Positions 13,857 through 22,209 of a stretch of DNA of 30,254 nt are shown piece by piece. The notes under the pieces are model-generated. The model saw only the letters and a list, made by a program, of their open reading frames with translations, did no database searches and was not told the DNA's origin. This stretch comes from JAICIG01 sp035532215 (lineage in GTDB: Bacteria; Planctomycetota; Planctomycetia; Pirellulales; JAICIG01). The position numbers were made by a program, and so were the translations under genes. Within the stretch, counting starts at the first letter, position 1. Each line of letters starts with the position of its first letter. Where the stretch lies: the NCBI GenBank assembly GCA_035532215.1, contig DATKRK010000209.1, positions 1-30,254 on the forward strand, written 5' to 3'.

Positions 13857-15761
13857 ATGAAAGCCCTGTTGGGAGCACCGATGATCGCTGTCATGCTGGC
13901 AGTGCTCTCGGCCAGCTCAGCCGACGCCAGCTATTGCGGCGCGGCGCGTTACAAGTGTTGTGCGCGTAGCTGCGACACCGTCAGCTATGCCTGCTGCAAG
14001 CAGCAGTGTCATACGGTGATGAAAACTTGCAAGGAGGTGGTGTACGAGAAGCAGAACTACACGTGCTACAAGACTTGCTACGAGACGGTTTGTGAACCCC
14101 GGACGGTGAATTGCGTCAAGTACGTGCAGGAGACCGCCTACCGCAATTGCGAGTACACGGTCTGCAAGCCGGTCTGGGAGACCAAGGTCCGCACGGTCAA
14201 CTACACGACCTGCAAGCCGGTCTGGGAGACCAAGACCAAGGAAATCTGCTACACGGTTTGCAAGCCGGTCCAGGAGACCCGCACCAAGGAAATCTGCTAC
14301 ACGACCTGCAAGCCGGTGTGGGAGACCAAGACCAAAGAGATCCCGTACACGGTCTGCAAGCCGGTCTACGAGACCAAGACCCGCGAGATTTGCTACACGG
14401 TCTGCAAGCCGGTCTACGAGACCCGCACGAAAGAGATCTGCTATACGACCTGCAAGCCGGTCTGGGAAACCAAGACCAAGGAAATCTGCTACACGGTCTG
14501 CAAGCCGGTCTACGAGACCAAGACCAAGGAAATCTGCTACACGGTCTGCAAGCCGGTCTACGAGACCAAGACCCGCGAGATTTGCTACACGGTCTGCAAG
14601 CCGGTCTACGAGACCAAGACTCGCGAGATCTGCTACACGACCTGCAAGCCGGTCTGGGAAACCAAGACTCGCGAGATTTGCTACACGGTCTGCAAGCCGG
14701 TCTACGAGACCAAGACCAAGGAAATCTGCTATACGGTCTGCAAACCGGTTCACTATACGAAGACGATCAACGTGTGCTGCGGACACTGGGAAACCCAGGT
14801 CAGCGAATGCCCGGGCCGCGTGATCACCAAGTGCGTGCAAGAGCCCGGTTGCTGGTCATGGGATCCGTGCTGCTGCAAGTGCGTCTACCATCCGGGGTGC
14901 GTGAAGAAGTGCCAGATTCAGTGCCCGCCGGTCAAGGTCTGCAAGAAGGTTTGGGTTCCTGAAGTTCAGACTCGCGAAGTACAGTGCGTGAAGTACGTCC
15001 GCGAGGCCTGCACGAAGACCTGCAGCTACCAGGTCTGCAAGATGGTCCCCGAGCAACGCGTGAAGACCTGCAGCTACCAGGTCTGCCACCTGGTTCGCGA
15101 GAACCACGTCAAGACGTGCAGCTACCAGGTTTGCAAGATGGCGCCCGAGCAGCGCGTCAAGACCTGCAGCTATCAGGTCTGCAAGATGGTTCCCGAGCAC
15201 CGCGTGAAGACCTGCAGCTACCAGGTTTGCCACATGGTGCCCGAGCAGCACGTGAAGGTTTGTAACTACAAGGTCTGCCACATGGTTCGCGAGAACCACG
15301 TCAAGACCTGCACGTACCAGGTCTGCAAGATGGTCCCCGAGCAGCGCGTGAAGACCTGCAGCTATCAGGTCTGCCACATGGTTCCCGAGCAGCACGTGAA
15401 GACCTGCACCTATAAGGTTTGCCACATGGTTCGCGAGAACCACGTCAAGCAGTGCAGCTACACGGTCTGCAAGATGGTTCCCGAGCAGCGCGTGAAGACC
15501 TGCACGTACCGCGTGTGCCACCTGGTCAAGGAATGCCACACCAAGGAATGCCCCTACAAGGTGTGCCACATGGTCGCCGAGAAGTGCGTGAAGCAAGTGC
15601 CGTATTGCGTCTGCAAGCCGGTTCACTACACGAAGACCATCCAGGTCAAGCGTTGCGTGCCGAAGCAGGTGGCCTACACGGTCACGCGCTGCGTGCCGAA
15701 GGTTGTCTGCAAGCAGGTTCCGGTGCAGGTTTGCTGCCCGGCCCCTTGCTGCTGCAACTGA
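13857..15761 (+). CDS. secreted cysteine-rich YTV-repeat protein
   Basis: A 634-residue protein with a signal peptide (hydrophobic core at about 8-20, cleavage likely after ADA at 24). The mature part is basic and very rich in cysteine. It holds two arrays, each of 13 units of 16 residues: first the YTVCKPVYETKTKEIC type (about residues 100-307), then, after a Cys-rich linker with GCWSWDPCCCKC, the YQVCKMVPEQRVKTCS type (about 391-598). It ends PVQVCCPAPCCCN. YTV repeats (Pfam PF07639, as I recall) are typical of planctomycete cell-envelope proteins, which are thought to be cross-linked by disulfides. A very strong ribosome site (GGAGGAGG, 13842-13849) and a strong terminator suggest high expression. 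It is probably structural, with no enzymatic motif. Confidence 0.9.
   Translation: MKALLGAPMIAVMLAVLSASSADASYCGAARYKCCARSCDTVSYACCKQQCHTVMKTCKEVVYEKQNYTCYKTCYETVCEPRTVNCVKYVQETAYRNCEYTVCKPVWETKVRTVNYTTCKPVWETKTKEICYTVCKPVQETRTKEICYTTCKPVWETKTKEIPYTVCKPVYETKTREICYTVCKPVYETRTKEICYTTCKPVWETKTKEICYTVCKPVYETKTKEICYTVCKPVYETKTREICYTVCKPVYETKTREICYTTCKPVWETKTREICYTVCKPVYETKTKEICYTVCKPVHYTKTINVCCGHWETQVSECPGRVITKCVQEPGCWSWDPCCCKCVYHPGCVKKCQIQCPPVKVCKKVWVPEVQTREVQCVKYVREACTKTCSYQVCKMVPEQRVKTCSYQVCHLVRENHVKTCSYQVCKMAPEQRVKTCSYQVCKMVPEHRVKTCSYQVCHMVPEQHVKVCNYKVCHMVRENHVKTCTYQVCKMVPEQRVKTCSYQVCHMVPEQHVKTCTYKVCHMVRENHVKQCSYTVCKMVPEQRVKTCTYRVCHLVKECHTKECPYKVCHMVAEKCVKQVPYCVCKPVHYTKTIQVKRCVPKQVAYTVTRCVPKVVCKQVPVQVCCPAPCCCN
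14154..14777 (+). repeat. 13 tandem 48-bp YTV repeats (array 1)
   Basis: Thirteen units of exactly 48 bp encode YT(V/T)CKPV(W/Y/Q)ET(K/R)T(K/R)EIC. Several neighbouring units are nearly identical in DNA, showing recent unit duplication or gene conversion. The YTTCKPVWET variant recurs at units 2, 4, 7 and 11. Confidence 0.9.
15027..15650 (+). repeat. 13 tandem 48-bp YQV repeats (array 2)
   Basis: Thirteen units of 48 bp encode Y(Q/K)VC(K/H)MVPEQ(R/H)VKTC(S/T). Units with HMVRENHVK alternate with KMVPEQRVK units. The last unit (YCVCKPVHYTKT) returns to the array-1 type. Spacing and cysteine phase are the same as in array 1. Confidence 0.85.
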
Positions 15762-15823
15762 GTTAGCTAGTTCGACATACTCCTCCGACTGACGGTCAGC
15801 GGAGGGCCTGGTCTCGCCACCTG

Positions 15824-15865
15824 CGGCGGCCTGATCCACGACGGATCAGGCCGCCGTTTTTATTG
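15824..15865 (+). terminator. intrinsic terminator of the YTV gene
   Basis: A perfect 14-bp stem (CGGCGGCCTGATCC, 15824-15837, with its complement at 15843-15856) and a 5-base loop are followed at once by TTTTTATTG. It lies 62 bp after the stop codon. The rest of the gap to 16062 shows no clear promoter. Confidence 0.92.
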
Positions 15866-16062
15866 TTGGCGGTTGGCAAGTGGGGATGGAAGATTGCGGA
15901 ATGCATTTCCTCGCGACGCCTGACGCCCGTCCGCAATTGCCTTTCGCCTTTTACCGATCGCGAAAGCTCGGATGTTCAAGCACGGCGTGCGGTCGAGCCG
16001 AAGAATGAGACTGCAAGCGTTCCGTGGCTTTTGCCCCATCCGCCAACCAAGAAAGCCCCGCC

Positions 16063-18468
16063 ATGTTGGAACCTGTGCTCCTTTCCTTGTTCCGGCGCCG
16101 TGCCGGGCGCAAGTCGCCGCGGCGTGGAATCTCGTCGCGAAGCGTGGCCGCTTGCGTGGAGCAACTGGAACCTCGCCGCATGTTGGCGCCGATCACCCCG
16201 GTGGTCGCGGTCACGCAGTACACCGATTCCTCGGTCGCGGTCGTGAACACGATCACGACTTTGAACGTGGCTTCCACCGCCGACTTCGCGCCCACGGGCG
16301 ACCTGTTCGTCCAAACGCAAACGGGCGTGGCGACCATTCATTACACGGGGGTGACCAGCACTTCGTTCACCGGCTTGTCCTTTCCCGGCGATACTTACAA
16401 CGTCGGCGCCGGGGATACAACCGGAAAGCTCGACCAAGCGGATCTTCCCGCGGTATTTCAGGCGACGCACGACACCTACAATATCACGGTCCCCAACCAG
16501 ACCGCTTCTTCGGTCAATCTGAATTACTCCATGTTTTGGAATAGCCAGGGCGCCGACGGCGATCTTGCCAACTTTTACGCTCTTGCCTCCGGCAACAAGT
16601 ATGTGAATTTCTCGACCTTGGGCAATGGCGTCGCCTTGCCGTCGTTCTCGGTCGCCGCCACGGGGGGAACGACCACGATTTCGCTGCCCTATATGCCGAT
16701 CTACTCGGCCCGGATCTATTTCTTCGCCGGGAGTTCCACGCCGCTCAGCGCCGCGGACCAAGGGTCAGGCCAATGGGCCGTCAATCAGCCCGCCCCTGCC
16801 ACGTACCAGGGCATTTACGATTACTTCGAAGTGAGCCTGAACGCCAACGGCGTCAACAACACCACCTCGCCTCCCAACCTTCAATACCTCCCCACATTTA
16901 CGATCGACACAACGCAGGTCGACCAGTTCGGCGTCCCAATGACCCTGAGCGGCGACAGCAACAACGGCGCGAGCACGACGCACTTAACCTCGGGCGTGAC
17001 GGATTCGACGAACGTGGCCCGGGATGCGGTTATCAACCAGTTCAGCGCCCTGCACCCGACCGGGAGCGATCCTTACAGCGAATTGGTCATCCCCGCCAGC
17101 GCACAGAGCCAGGGCCTTCCTCTGCGCATCCTGAACCCAGGGAAAGTGAACATCGCCAACACCGATGCGCTGGGCTACTTGTTCGACGCCACGCTTAAAC
17201 AGTTGTTCGAAACAGGCTCTGGAAATCTGAGCCTGACGATTGGTTCCGACACCTACACGAGTAGCCCCACGACGGTGTCCGCCTACGGCAGCGACAACGC
17301 GATGCACACCTACAACGTGCTCAAGTTTACGGGGACAGGCATCACCGGTACGGCGTATGTGTACGAACCTTTCTACTCCACGAACGCACCGGCGTCGCCT
17401 GCCACGTCGCCGGTGGACTATAGCACCAGGCCGCCGGCGCCCAAGTGGCTTACTTCGTCGAGCGAGACGTCCGGCCAGATGGTGTTCGGCAACGATGGAG
17501 TGTTCACCGACTACGGCACGCAACTTCTCCCGGGCTCCACCAGCGCAACCTATGACGCCGGGACTGCAACGATCCTGGCGAATCTCGAAAACCAGATCGT
17601 GTCTGCCCTCAACCGAGGCATCGCGACCAAGTACAACGACACGGCCGACTGGCAGGCGGTCGGCAACTTTTACCCCAGCGGCCAGGTGTACAATCAGTAC
17701 GCGCAGTTCTTGCACCAAGAGCAGATCGGCGGCACGCCGATCATGATCGGCGGCAACGCCTATGCCTTCGGCTACGACGACCAGGGCGGGAACAGCACGA
17801 CGCTGACCTTGCTCGATGAGAACGGCGCTATGGTCACGCTCGGTCCTTGGACGACGTCGGGCTTCCTGGCCGCGGTCTACCAGGACGTGCTCCACCGCGC
17901 CGTCGACGCGGACGGGCAAAGTTTCTGGCTGGGGCTGCTGGCCAGCGGCGTTTCTCGCGTCGAGGTGAGTCTTGGCATTGCCGACAGCGTCGAGGCCCAT
18001 ACCGACGTGATTAAGGATTTTTATACGAGCTTGTTGGCTCGGCCCGCCGACGCGCAAGGGTTGAGCGAGTACCTAAACCTGTTTGCGGCGGGGGAAACCG
18101 CGGCGCAGATCAAGTCCATCATTTTCGGCTCGGACGAATTCTTCCAGGTGCGCGGCAGCGGCGCCAATACGGGTTTCGTGAGCGCCCTGTTTCAGGACGA
18201 ACTGAGCCGCACCCCGAATAGTCAGGAACAGGCGTTCTACGATCAACTCCTTGCGGCAGGCCAATCGCGAATCTACGTCGCCAGCCTCGTGGTGGAGAGC
18301 CAGGAAGCCGAACAGGACCTGGTGAAGAGTTACTATCTCGCGTACCTGAGCCGCGCGGCCGATCCCGCGGGCCTGGCCTATTGGACCAGTTTGCTCCAGC
18401 AGCAAAACCACGACAGCCTGGTCCAGGCCGGCATTCTGGGCTCCGCGGAGTTCTTCGGGCGCGTATAA
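16063..18468 (+). CDS. exported GH64-like beta-1,3-glucanase with DUF4214 modules
   Basis: An 801-residue protein. The N-terminus is the planctomycete export/anchor head with VEQLEPRRMLA near residues 32-42. Residues of about 45-125 are a short beta-rich region. About 130-560 resembles family GH64 (laminaripentaose-producing beta-1,3-glucanase): LNYSMFWNSQG, SLPYMPIYSARIYFF, YDYFEVSLN and IDTTQVDQFGVPMTLS. In that family a glutamate and an aspartate in these last two segments act in catalysis; both are present here (inference from memory of the family). About 605-800 holds DUF4214-type units (VYQDVLHRAVDADGQSFW, FYTSLLARPADAQGLSEY, LFQDELSRTPNSQEQ, YYLAYLSRAADPAGLAYW). The ATG at 16063 is chosen because it sits just before the LEPR head; a GTG at 16024 is open too. 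Role: probably degradation of algal or fungal beta-glucan outside the cell. Confidence 0.8.
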   Translation: MLEPVLLSLFRRRAGRKSPRRGISSRSVAACVEQLEPRRMLAPITPVVAVTQYTDSSVAVVNTITTLNVASTADFAPTGDLFVQTQTGVATIHYTGVTSTSFTGLSFPGDTYNVGAGDTTGKLDQADLPAVFQATHDTYNITVPNQTASSVNLNYSMFWNSQGADGDLANFYALASGNKYVNFSTLGNGVALPSFSVAATGGTTTISLPYMPIYSARIYFFAGSSTPLSAADQGSGQWAVNQPAPATYQGIYDYFEVSLNANGVNNTTSPPNLQYLPTFTIDTTQVDQFGVPMTLSGDSNNGASTTHLTSGVTDSTNVARDAVINQFSALHPTGSDPYSELVIPASAQSQGLPLRILNPGKVNIANTDALGYLFDATLKQLFETGSGNLSLTIGSDTYTSSPTTVSAYGSDNAMHTYNVLKFTGTGITGTAYVYEPFYSTNAPASPATSPVDYSTRPPAPKWLTSSSETSGQMVFGNDGVFTDYGTQLLPGSTSATYDAGTATILANLENQIVSALNRGIATKYNDTADWQAVGNFYPSGQVYNQYAQFLHQEQIGGTPIMIGGNAYAFGYDDQGGNSTTLTLLDENGAMVTLGPWTTSGFLAAVYQDVLHRAVDADGQSFWLGLLASGVSRVEVSLGIADSVEAHTDVIKDFYTSLLARPADAQGLSEYLNLFAAGETAAQIKSIIFGSDEFFQVRGSGANTGFVSALFQDELSRTPNSQEQAFYDQLLAAGQSRIYVASLVVESQEAEQDLVKSYYLAYLSRAADPAGLAYWTSLLQQQNHDSLVQAGILGSAEFFGRV

Positions 18469-18477
18469 GGACCGCCT

Positions 18478-20172
18478 TTATCGCTTCCGCCCCGCGCCCC
18501 GCACCGCGCGGCCGGGCTTGGCGCCGGTGTGTTCGCCGTCGCGAATGACTTGCCGGCCGTTGACGAACACGTGCTTCACGCCGGTCGCGTATTGGTGCGG
18601 CTCGGCGTAGGTCGCGTGGTCGGCGATCGTGGCCGGGTCGAAGAGGACGACGTCGGCGAAATAGCCTGGCTTCAAGCGGCCGCGGTCGGCCAGCCGCAGG
18701 TTCTTGGCCGGCAGCCCGCTGAGACGATGGATGGCCGCTTCCAAGGGAATCACGCGTTCTTCTCGCACGTATTTGCCCAGCAATCGGGCGAAGCTGCCGT
18801 AAGCCCGCGGGTGCGGGTTCGACTTCAAGAACGGCCCCTCGGGCGCCATCGATTCGGAGTCGGAACAAAAGCTGACCCAGGGCAAGGCGATCTTCTTGCG
18901 GACGTTGGCTTCGTCCATGAAGAAGTAGATCGTGTCGACGCGGCTGCCGTCCTCGATCACCAGGTTGATCGCCGCCTCCTCGGGCGAAAGGCCGCGCTGC
19001 TTGGCGATCTCGGCCAGCGATTTGCCGGTAAGCGGCTTGAGCGCGTCGTTCCTGAAGCCCGCCAACAGCACGCGCTCGGGCGAGCCGGCCGCCAGCAGCA
19101 GGTTTTCCCACTTGTCGGTCGGCGTTTTCATTTCGCGAATCACGCGGGCGCGAATCTTCGGATCGCGCAGCCGCCCGATCCAGCGGTCGAGGCCGCCTTC
19201 TTGCACCCAAGGCGGCATGGCCGCGTTCAACCCGGTGCCGCCGGCGGTGTAGGTGTACATGTCGGCCGTGATTTCAAGCCCTGCTTTTCGAGCCGCTTCG
19301 ACCTTGGCGATGACCTGGTCGAGCTTGGGCCAGTTCGCTTCGCCCGCGGCCTTCAGGTGGTAAATCTCGGCGCGAATGCCGGCCTCGCGGGCGATTTGCA
19401 GAAACTCGTCGACCGATTCGAGCAGCCGATTGCCTTCGCTGCGGATGTGCGAAACGTACAGGCCGTCGTATTCCGCCGCCGCTTTGCACAACTCGATCAA
19501 CTCGTGCGTGTCGGCGTAAAAGGCCGGCGCGTAGATCAGCGACGAGCCGACGCCCAAGGCGCCTTCTTGCACGGCCTGCCGTACGAGGGCCTTCATTTGC
19601 TCGAGTTCGCTGCTCGTCGGCCGCCGGTCGGCATAGCCCAGCACGTGGATCCGCACGGTCGTAGCGCCGACGAACGAGGCCACGTTCGTCGAAACACCTC
19701 GCTTCTCCAAGTGTTTCAGAAACTCGGCCAGCGTGGTCCAGGGAACGTCGAACTTGATGTCGCCTTGGGTCTTGAGCGTGTCGGCGCGCATCGCTTCGCT
19801 GAGCGGCCCCATCGACCAGCCCTCGCCGAACACTTCGAGCGTCACGCCTTGTCGCAGATCGCTTTGCGAGCGGCCGTCGGCCAGCAGCGACTCGGTGGCC
19901 CACGAGAGCATGTTGATGAAGCCGGGGGCCACAGCCAGCCCTTTCGCGTCGATCTCGACTTCGGCGGTCGCCTGTCCCAGATCGCCCAGCTTGGCGACGC
20001 GGTCGCCCTCGATCGCCAGATCGTCGACGAAGGGCTTTGCGCCGCTGCCGTCGTAGATCGTGCCGCGGCGAAGGATGACGTCGAATTGAGTCGGCGCCTC
20101 GGCGGCCGAGCGACTGGCGGTCGCAGCCGAAAGAAGCGCTGCTGCCAACAGCAGTCGCGGCCAGACGTTCAT
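18478..20172 (-). CDS. exported D-aminoacylase-like amidohydrolase lacking the HxH motif
   Basis: A 564-residue protein with a signal peptide (residues 1-24, ending SAAEAPT). It belongs to the N-acyl-D-amino-acid deacylase group: FDVILRRGTIYDGSG start, YVSHIRSEG and IYHLKAAG histidine segments (around residues 240 and 269), ADMYTYTAGGTGL, and a C-terminal GRLKPGYFADVVLFDP. The canonical PGFID-HTH metal motif is replaced by APGFINMLSWATESL, the cysteine of the VGNCG loop by FGEGWS, and the usual GSDG by CSDSES. It therefore belongs to a divergent subfamily in which the metal site must differ or one metal is lost. Activity on N-acyl-D-amino acids is unproven. A GGGAG ribosome site precedes the ATG. 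Confidence 0.82.
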   Translation of the reverse strand: MNVWPRLLLAAALLSAATASRSAAEAPTQFDVILRRGTIYDGSGAKPFVDDLAIEGDRVAKLGDLGQATAEVEIDAKGLAVAPGFINMLSWATESLLADGRSQSDLRQGVTLEVFGEGWSMGPLSEAMRADTLKTQGDIKFDVPWTTLAEFLKHLEKRGVSTNVASFVGATTVRIHVLGYADRRPTSSELEQMKALVRQAVQEGALGVGSSLIYAPAFYADTHELIELCKAAAEYDGLYVSHIRSEGNRLLESVDEFLQIAREAGIRAEIYHLKAAGEANWPKLDQVIAKVEAARKAGLEITADMYTYTAGGTGLNAAMPPWVQEGGLDRWIGRLRDPKIRARVIREMKTPTDKWENLLLAAGSPERVLLAGFRNDALKPLTGKSLAEIAKQRGLSPEEAAINLVIEDGSRVDTIYFFMDEANVRKKIALPWVSFCSDSESMAPEGPFLKSNPHPRAYGSFARLLGKYVREERVIPLEAAIHRLSGLPAKNLRLADRGRLKPGYFADVVLFDPATIADHATYAEPHQYATGVKHVFVNGRQVIRDGEHTGAKPGRAVRGAGRKR

Positions 20173-20286
20173 ACGAACTCCCGATGAATTAGGGCTTCGA
20201 AGCGGAAATGAAGTGCCCCGAACTTACCGCATGGATTGCGGCGCGTTAAGCAAAAACTGTCCTTGGGCGGCGTTTTTCGAAGTTCC

Positions 20287-20310
20287 GGCGCGTGGGGGCG
20301 CCCGCCCTAC
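20287..20310 (-). repeat. REP-like hairpin at the folD stop codon
   Basis: On the minus strand GTAG (20310-20307), whose TAG is the folD stop, is followed by GGCGGGCG, loop CCCC and CACGCGCC. The stem is imperfect (6 of 8 pairs), consistent with an aged element. Confidence 0.55.
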
Positions 20311-21173
20311 GTCGCCAGTTGCAGACGCGCCGCCTTGAGCGTGTTTTCCAGCAGCATCGTGATCGTCAACGGGCCGACGCCGCCAGGCACGGGAGTAATG
20401 GCGCCGGCCACCTCGCAGACCGCTTCGAAGTCGACGTCGCCGACCAGCCCCTGCTCGGTGCGGTTGATGCCCACGTCGATCACGGCGGCGCCCGGCTTGA
20501 CCATGTCGGCCGTGACGAATCGCGGCCGGCCGATGGCGACGATCAGGATGTCGGCCAGCCGGGTCAATTCGGCCAAGTTTCTGGTGTGGCTGTGGCAGAC
20601 CGTCACTGTCGCGTCGGCGTCGGGACTGCGCTGCACGAGCATGTTGGCCAGCGGCTTGCCGACGATATCGCTGCGCCCGACGATCACCACGTGCCGGCCG
20701 GCCGTGGGGATGCCGCGGCGGAGGAGCAACTGCTGAATGCCTTGCGGCGTACAAGGCAAGAACCGCGGCCGGCCCTGGACAATGCGGCCCACGTTTTCGG
20801 GATGGAAGGCGTCGACGTCTTTCAACGGATGGACGGCGCCGAGCACGCGGCTTTCGTCGAGTCCGGCCGGCAAGGGCAACTGCACGAGTATTCCGTGGAC
20901 CTCCGGCGCCTTGTTGAGCTTGTGGACCAGCGCCAGCAGATCTTCGAGCGCCACGTCGGCGGGCAAGCGGTGCAATTGGCTTTCGATTCCCGCTCGTTCG
21001 CAAGCTTGCCGCTTATTGCGGACGTAAACTTCGCTGGCCGGATTTTCGCCCACCAGCACGGCCGCCAGGCAAGGGAAAACACCGTTGTTCTGAATGAACT
21101 CGGCGACCTCGGCGGCCAAATCGGCTTGCATCTCTGCGGCAAGCGCTTTGCCGTTCAGCACAATCGCAGTCAC
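20307..21173 (-). CDS. folD: bifunctional methylenetetrahydrofolate dehydrogenase/cyclohydrolase FolD
   Basis: A 288-residue FolD of normal length. It interconverts 5,10-methylene-, 5,10-methenyl- and 10-formyl-tetrahydrofolate using NADP, in the cytoplasm. Visible are YVRNKRQACERAGI with the catalytic lysine (K54), QLPLPAGLDE, KDVDAFHPENVG (D121), GRSDIVGKPLANML in the dinucleotide-binding domain, and TPVPGGVGPLT near the end. The start is a GTG with a good AAAGG ribosome site; it overlaps the stop of a possible 38-codon ORF upstream (GTGA). Its TAG stop coincides with a REP GTAG. D-aminoacylase lies downstream and pgpA upstream on the same strand, but the gaps suggest separate transcripts. 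Confidence 0.96.
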   Translation of the reverse strand: MTAIVLNGKALAAEMQADLAAEVAEFIQNNGVFPCLAAVLVGENPASEVYVRNKRQACERAGIESQLHRLPADVALEDLLALVHKLNKAPEVHGILVQLPLPAGLDESRVLGAVHPLKDVDAFHPENVGRIVQGRPRFLPCTPQGIQQLLLRRGIPTAGRHVVIVGRSDIVGKPLANMLVQRSPDADATVTVCHSHTRNLAELTRLADILIVAIGRPRFVTADMVKPGAAVIDVGINRTEQGLVGDVDFEAVCEVAGAITPVPGGVGPLTITMLLENTLKAARLQLAT

Positions 21174-21286
21174 GGTGAGCCTTTCATAACGTATGCGCTT
21201 GCCGCTTCCAGGAAACTGCGATGCGTGTCGACCACGAGCGCATCGCCTCTCCGATCAAATAGGGAAACCACCCAATGAGGCGCCAT
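21170..21286 (-). CDS. possible 38-residue ORF coupled to folD
   Basis: From an ATG at 21286 the frame encodes 38 residues with a mixed, protein-like composition (VVSLFDRRGDALVVDTHR, then a helix FLEAASAYVMKG). GAGGG lies nine bases before the ATG. The TGA overlaps the GTG of folD, and the folD ribosome site is inside it, so it could act as a coupled leader peptide. The frame stays open further upstream to 21424 but that part is Pro/Arg-rich and lacks a ribosome site. It could be chance. Confidence 0.35.
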   Translation of the reverse strand: MAPHWVVSLFDRRGDALVVDTHRSFLEAASAYVMKGSP

Positions 21287-21391
21287 TCTAACAAACCCTC
21301 GCGGACTGTCATGCGGCGCTCGCGGCCGGGGCGACAAGTGCTCCGTCAGCCATGAGGGGATGTATGCCCAAGTGATGGGCGGCGTGGGATT

Positions 21392-21435
21392 GAGCCTAGG
21401 CGAAGCCCCAGTTCGCTGGGGCATCGCCTAGGCTC
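21392..21435. repeat. 44-bp palindrome between pgpA and folD
   Basis: An outer 12-bp pair GAGCCTAGGCGA/TCGCCTAGGCTC and an inner 6-bp pair CCCCAG/CTGGGG surround a TTCG tetraloop, with a two-base internal mismatch on each side. It has no T-tract. GCCTAGGCTC also appears near 26951. Otherwise the gap 21287-21510 holds no gene that I can support. Confidence 0.7.
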
Positions 21436-21510
21436 TGCCGCCAGCCACCCCCTCTGCAATCATTCGTCAAAGCATGGCTGACAGAGCACTAGCGCTTCGC
21501 CGAAAAAGCC

Positions 21511-22059
21511 TCAACCCGCGAAAAAATCCGCTGGATTCATCCAAATCACGAGCCGTAACGTCAGGTTGGAATAGACGCCGGCGATCCAATCGTCGGCCAT
21601 GATGCCCAAGCCCTCGGGCAGCCGCTCGAGCGAGCGAGCCGGCTGCGGCTTGAGAATGTCGAACAGGCGGTGGAGCAAAAAGCCCGCCACGATCACAGCC
21701 GGCCGATCCCAAGGAAAATGATCGTATGGCAAGAAAAAGAACGTGATCGGCAGGCTGGCGATCTCGTCGAATACGATGGAGCCGGGATCTTTCTTGCCTC
21801 CTAGCCGCCGCGCCGCGGCGGTGCAGATCGGAATGCCTGCCGCACAGACGACGACGATCGCTGCGGCTTGCAGCCAAACGCCCGGCAGTAACGACACCCC
21901 CCATGCAAGCGGGAGCCCCCAGAGCGTACCCCAGGTGCCCGGCGCAAAGGGAATCAAGCCGATCCACGAGCCTGTCGCGATCCAAACCGCGACGCCCAAT
22001 CTGAATGGGTTGGGCTTCGACGCCGTTGAGTCTGCCTTGGGCGGCTCCATCGCCGCCAT
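21511..22059 (-). CDS. pgpA: phosphatidylglycerophosphatase A
   Basis: A 182-residue membrane enzyme that removes the phosphate from phosphatidylglycerophosphate to give phosphatidylglycerol. The PgpA signatures are clear: GLIPFAPGTWGTLWGLP, DPGSIVFDEIASLPIT (acidic metal-binding site), and FDILKPQPARSLERLPEGLGIMADDWIAGVYSN. Three to four hydrophobic helices lie between them. The frame is open to a TTG at 22086; I prefer the ATG at 22059, with another at 22050. It diverges from the sulfite reductase promoter, so the short gap 22060-22278 serves both genes. Confidence 0.93.
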   Translation of the reverse strand: MAAMEPPKADSTASKPNPFRLGVAVWIATGSWIGLIPFAPGTWGTLWGLPLAWGVSLLPGVWLQAAAIVVVCAAGIPICTAAARRLGGKKDPGSIVFDEIASLPITFFFLPYDHFPWDRPAVIVAGFLLHRLFDILKPQPARSLERLPEGLGIMADDWIAGVYSNLTLRLVIWMNPADFFAG

Positions 22060-22159
22060 GCTAACGCCGTTTGCCAGCGGTCTCAAGCGGAGGCGGACGT
22101 AAGCGTTGTTCTAATCGGCAAAAACGCTAGTGACTTGCAAGTTTGGGCAAGCTATCCTG

Positions 22160-22209
22160 TTGACTGGGCCGACTATAATTATGACAATGATGGTCATGTT
22201 AATGACCAT
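22160..22209 (+). promoter_or_regulatory. candidate promoter with overlapping operator for sulfite reductase
   Basis: TTGACT (22160-22165) and GACAAT (22183-22188) are 17 bp apart. Directly after lies a perfect 8-bp inverted repeat, ATGGTCAT (22190-22197) and ATGACCAT (22202-22209), where transcription would start. That placement suits a repressor. The region is distinctly AT-rich compared with its surroundings. An alternative -10, TATAAT at 22174, has no -35 at proper spacing. Confidence 0.5.

Noticed and set aside
14154..15650. Regular 48-bp repeats as a possible CRISPR array
   Set aside because: The repeats are contiguous, with no unique spacers, and lie in one coding frame.
13857..15761. 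Long open frames on the other strand and in other frames over the YTV gene
   Set aside because: They mirror the 48-bp repeats (LADRVA-type translations) and are by-products of repeat composition; the plus-strand gene has a signal peptide, ribosome site and terminator.
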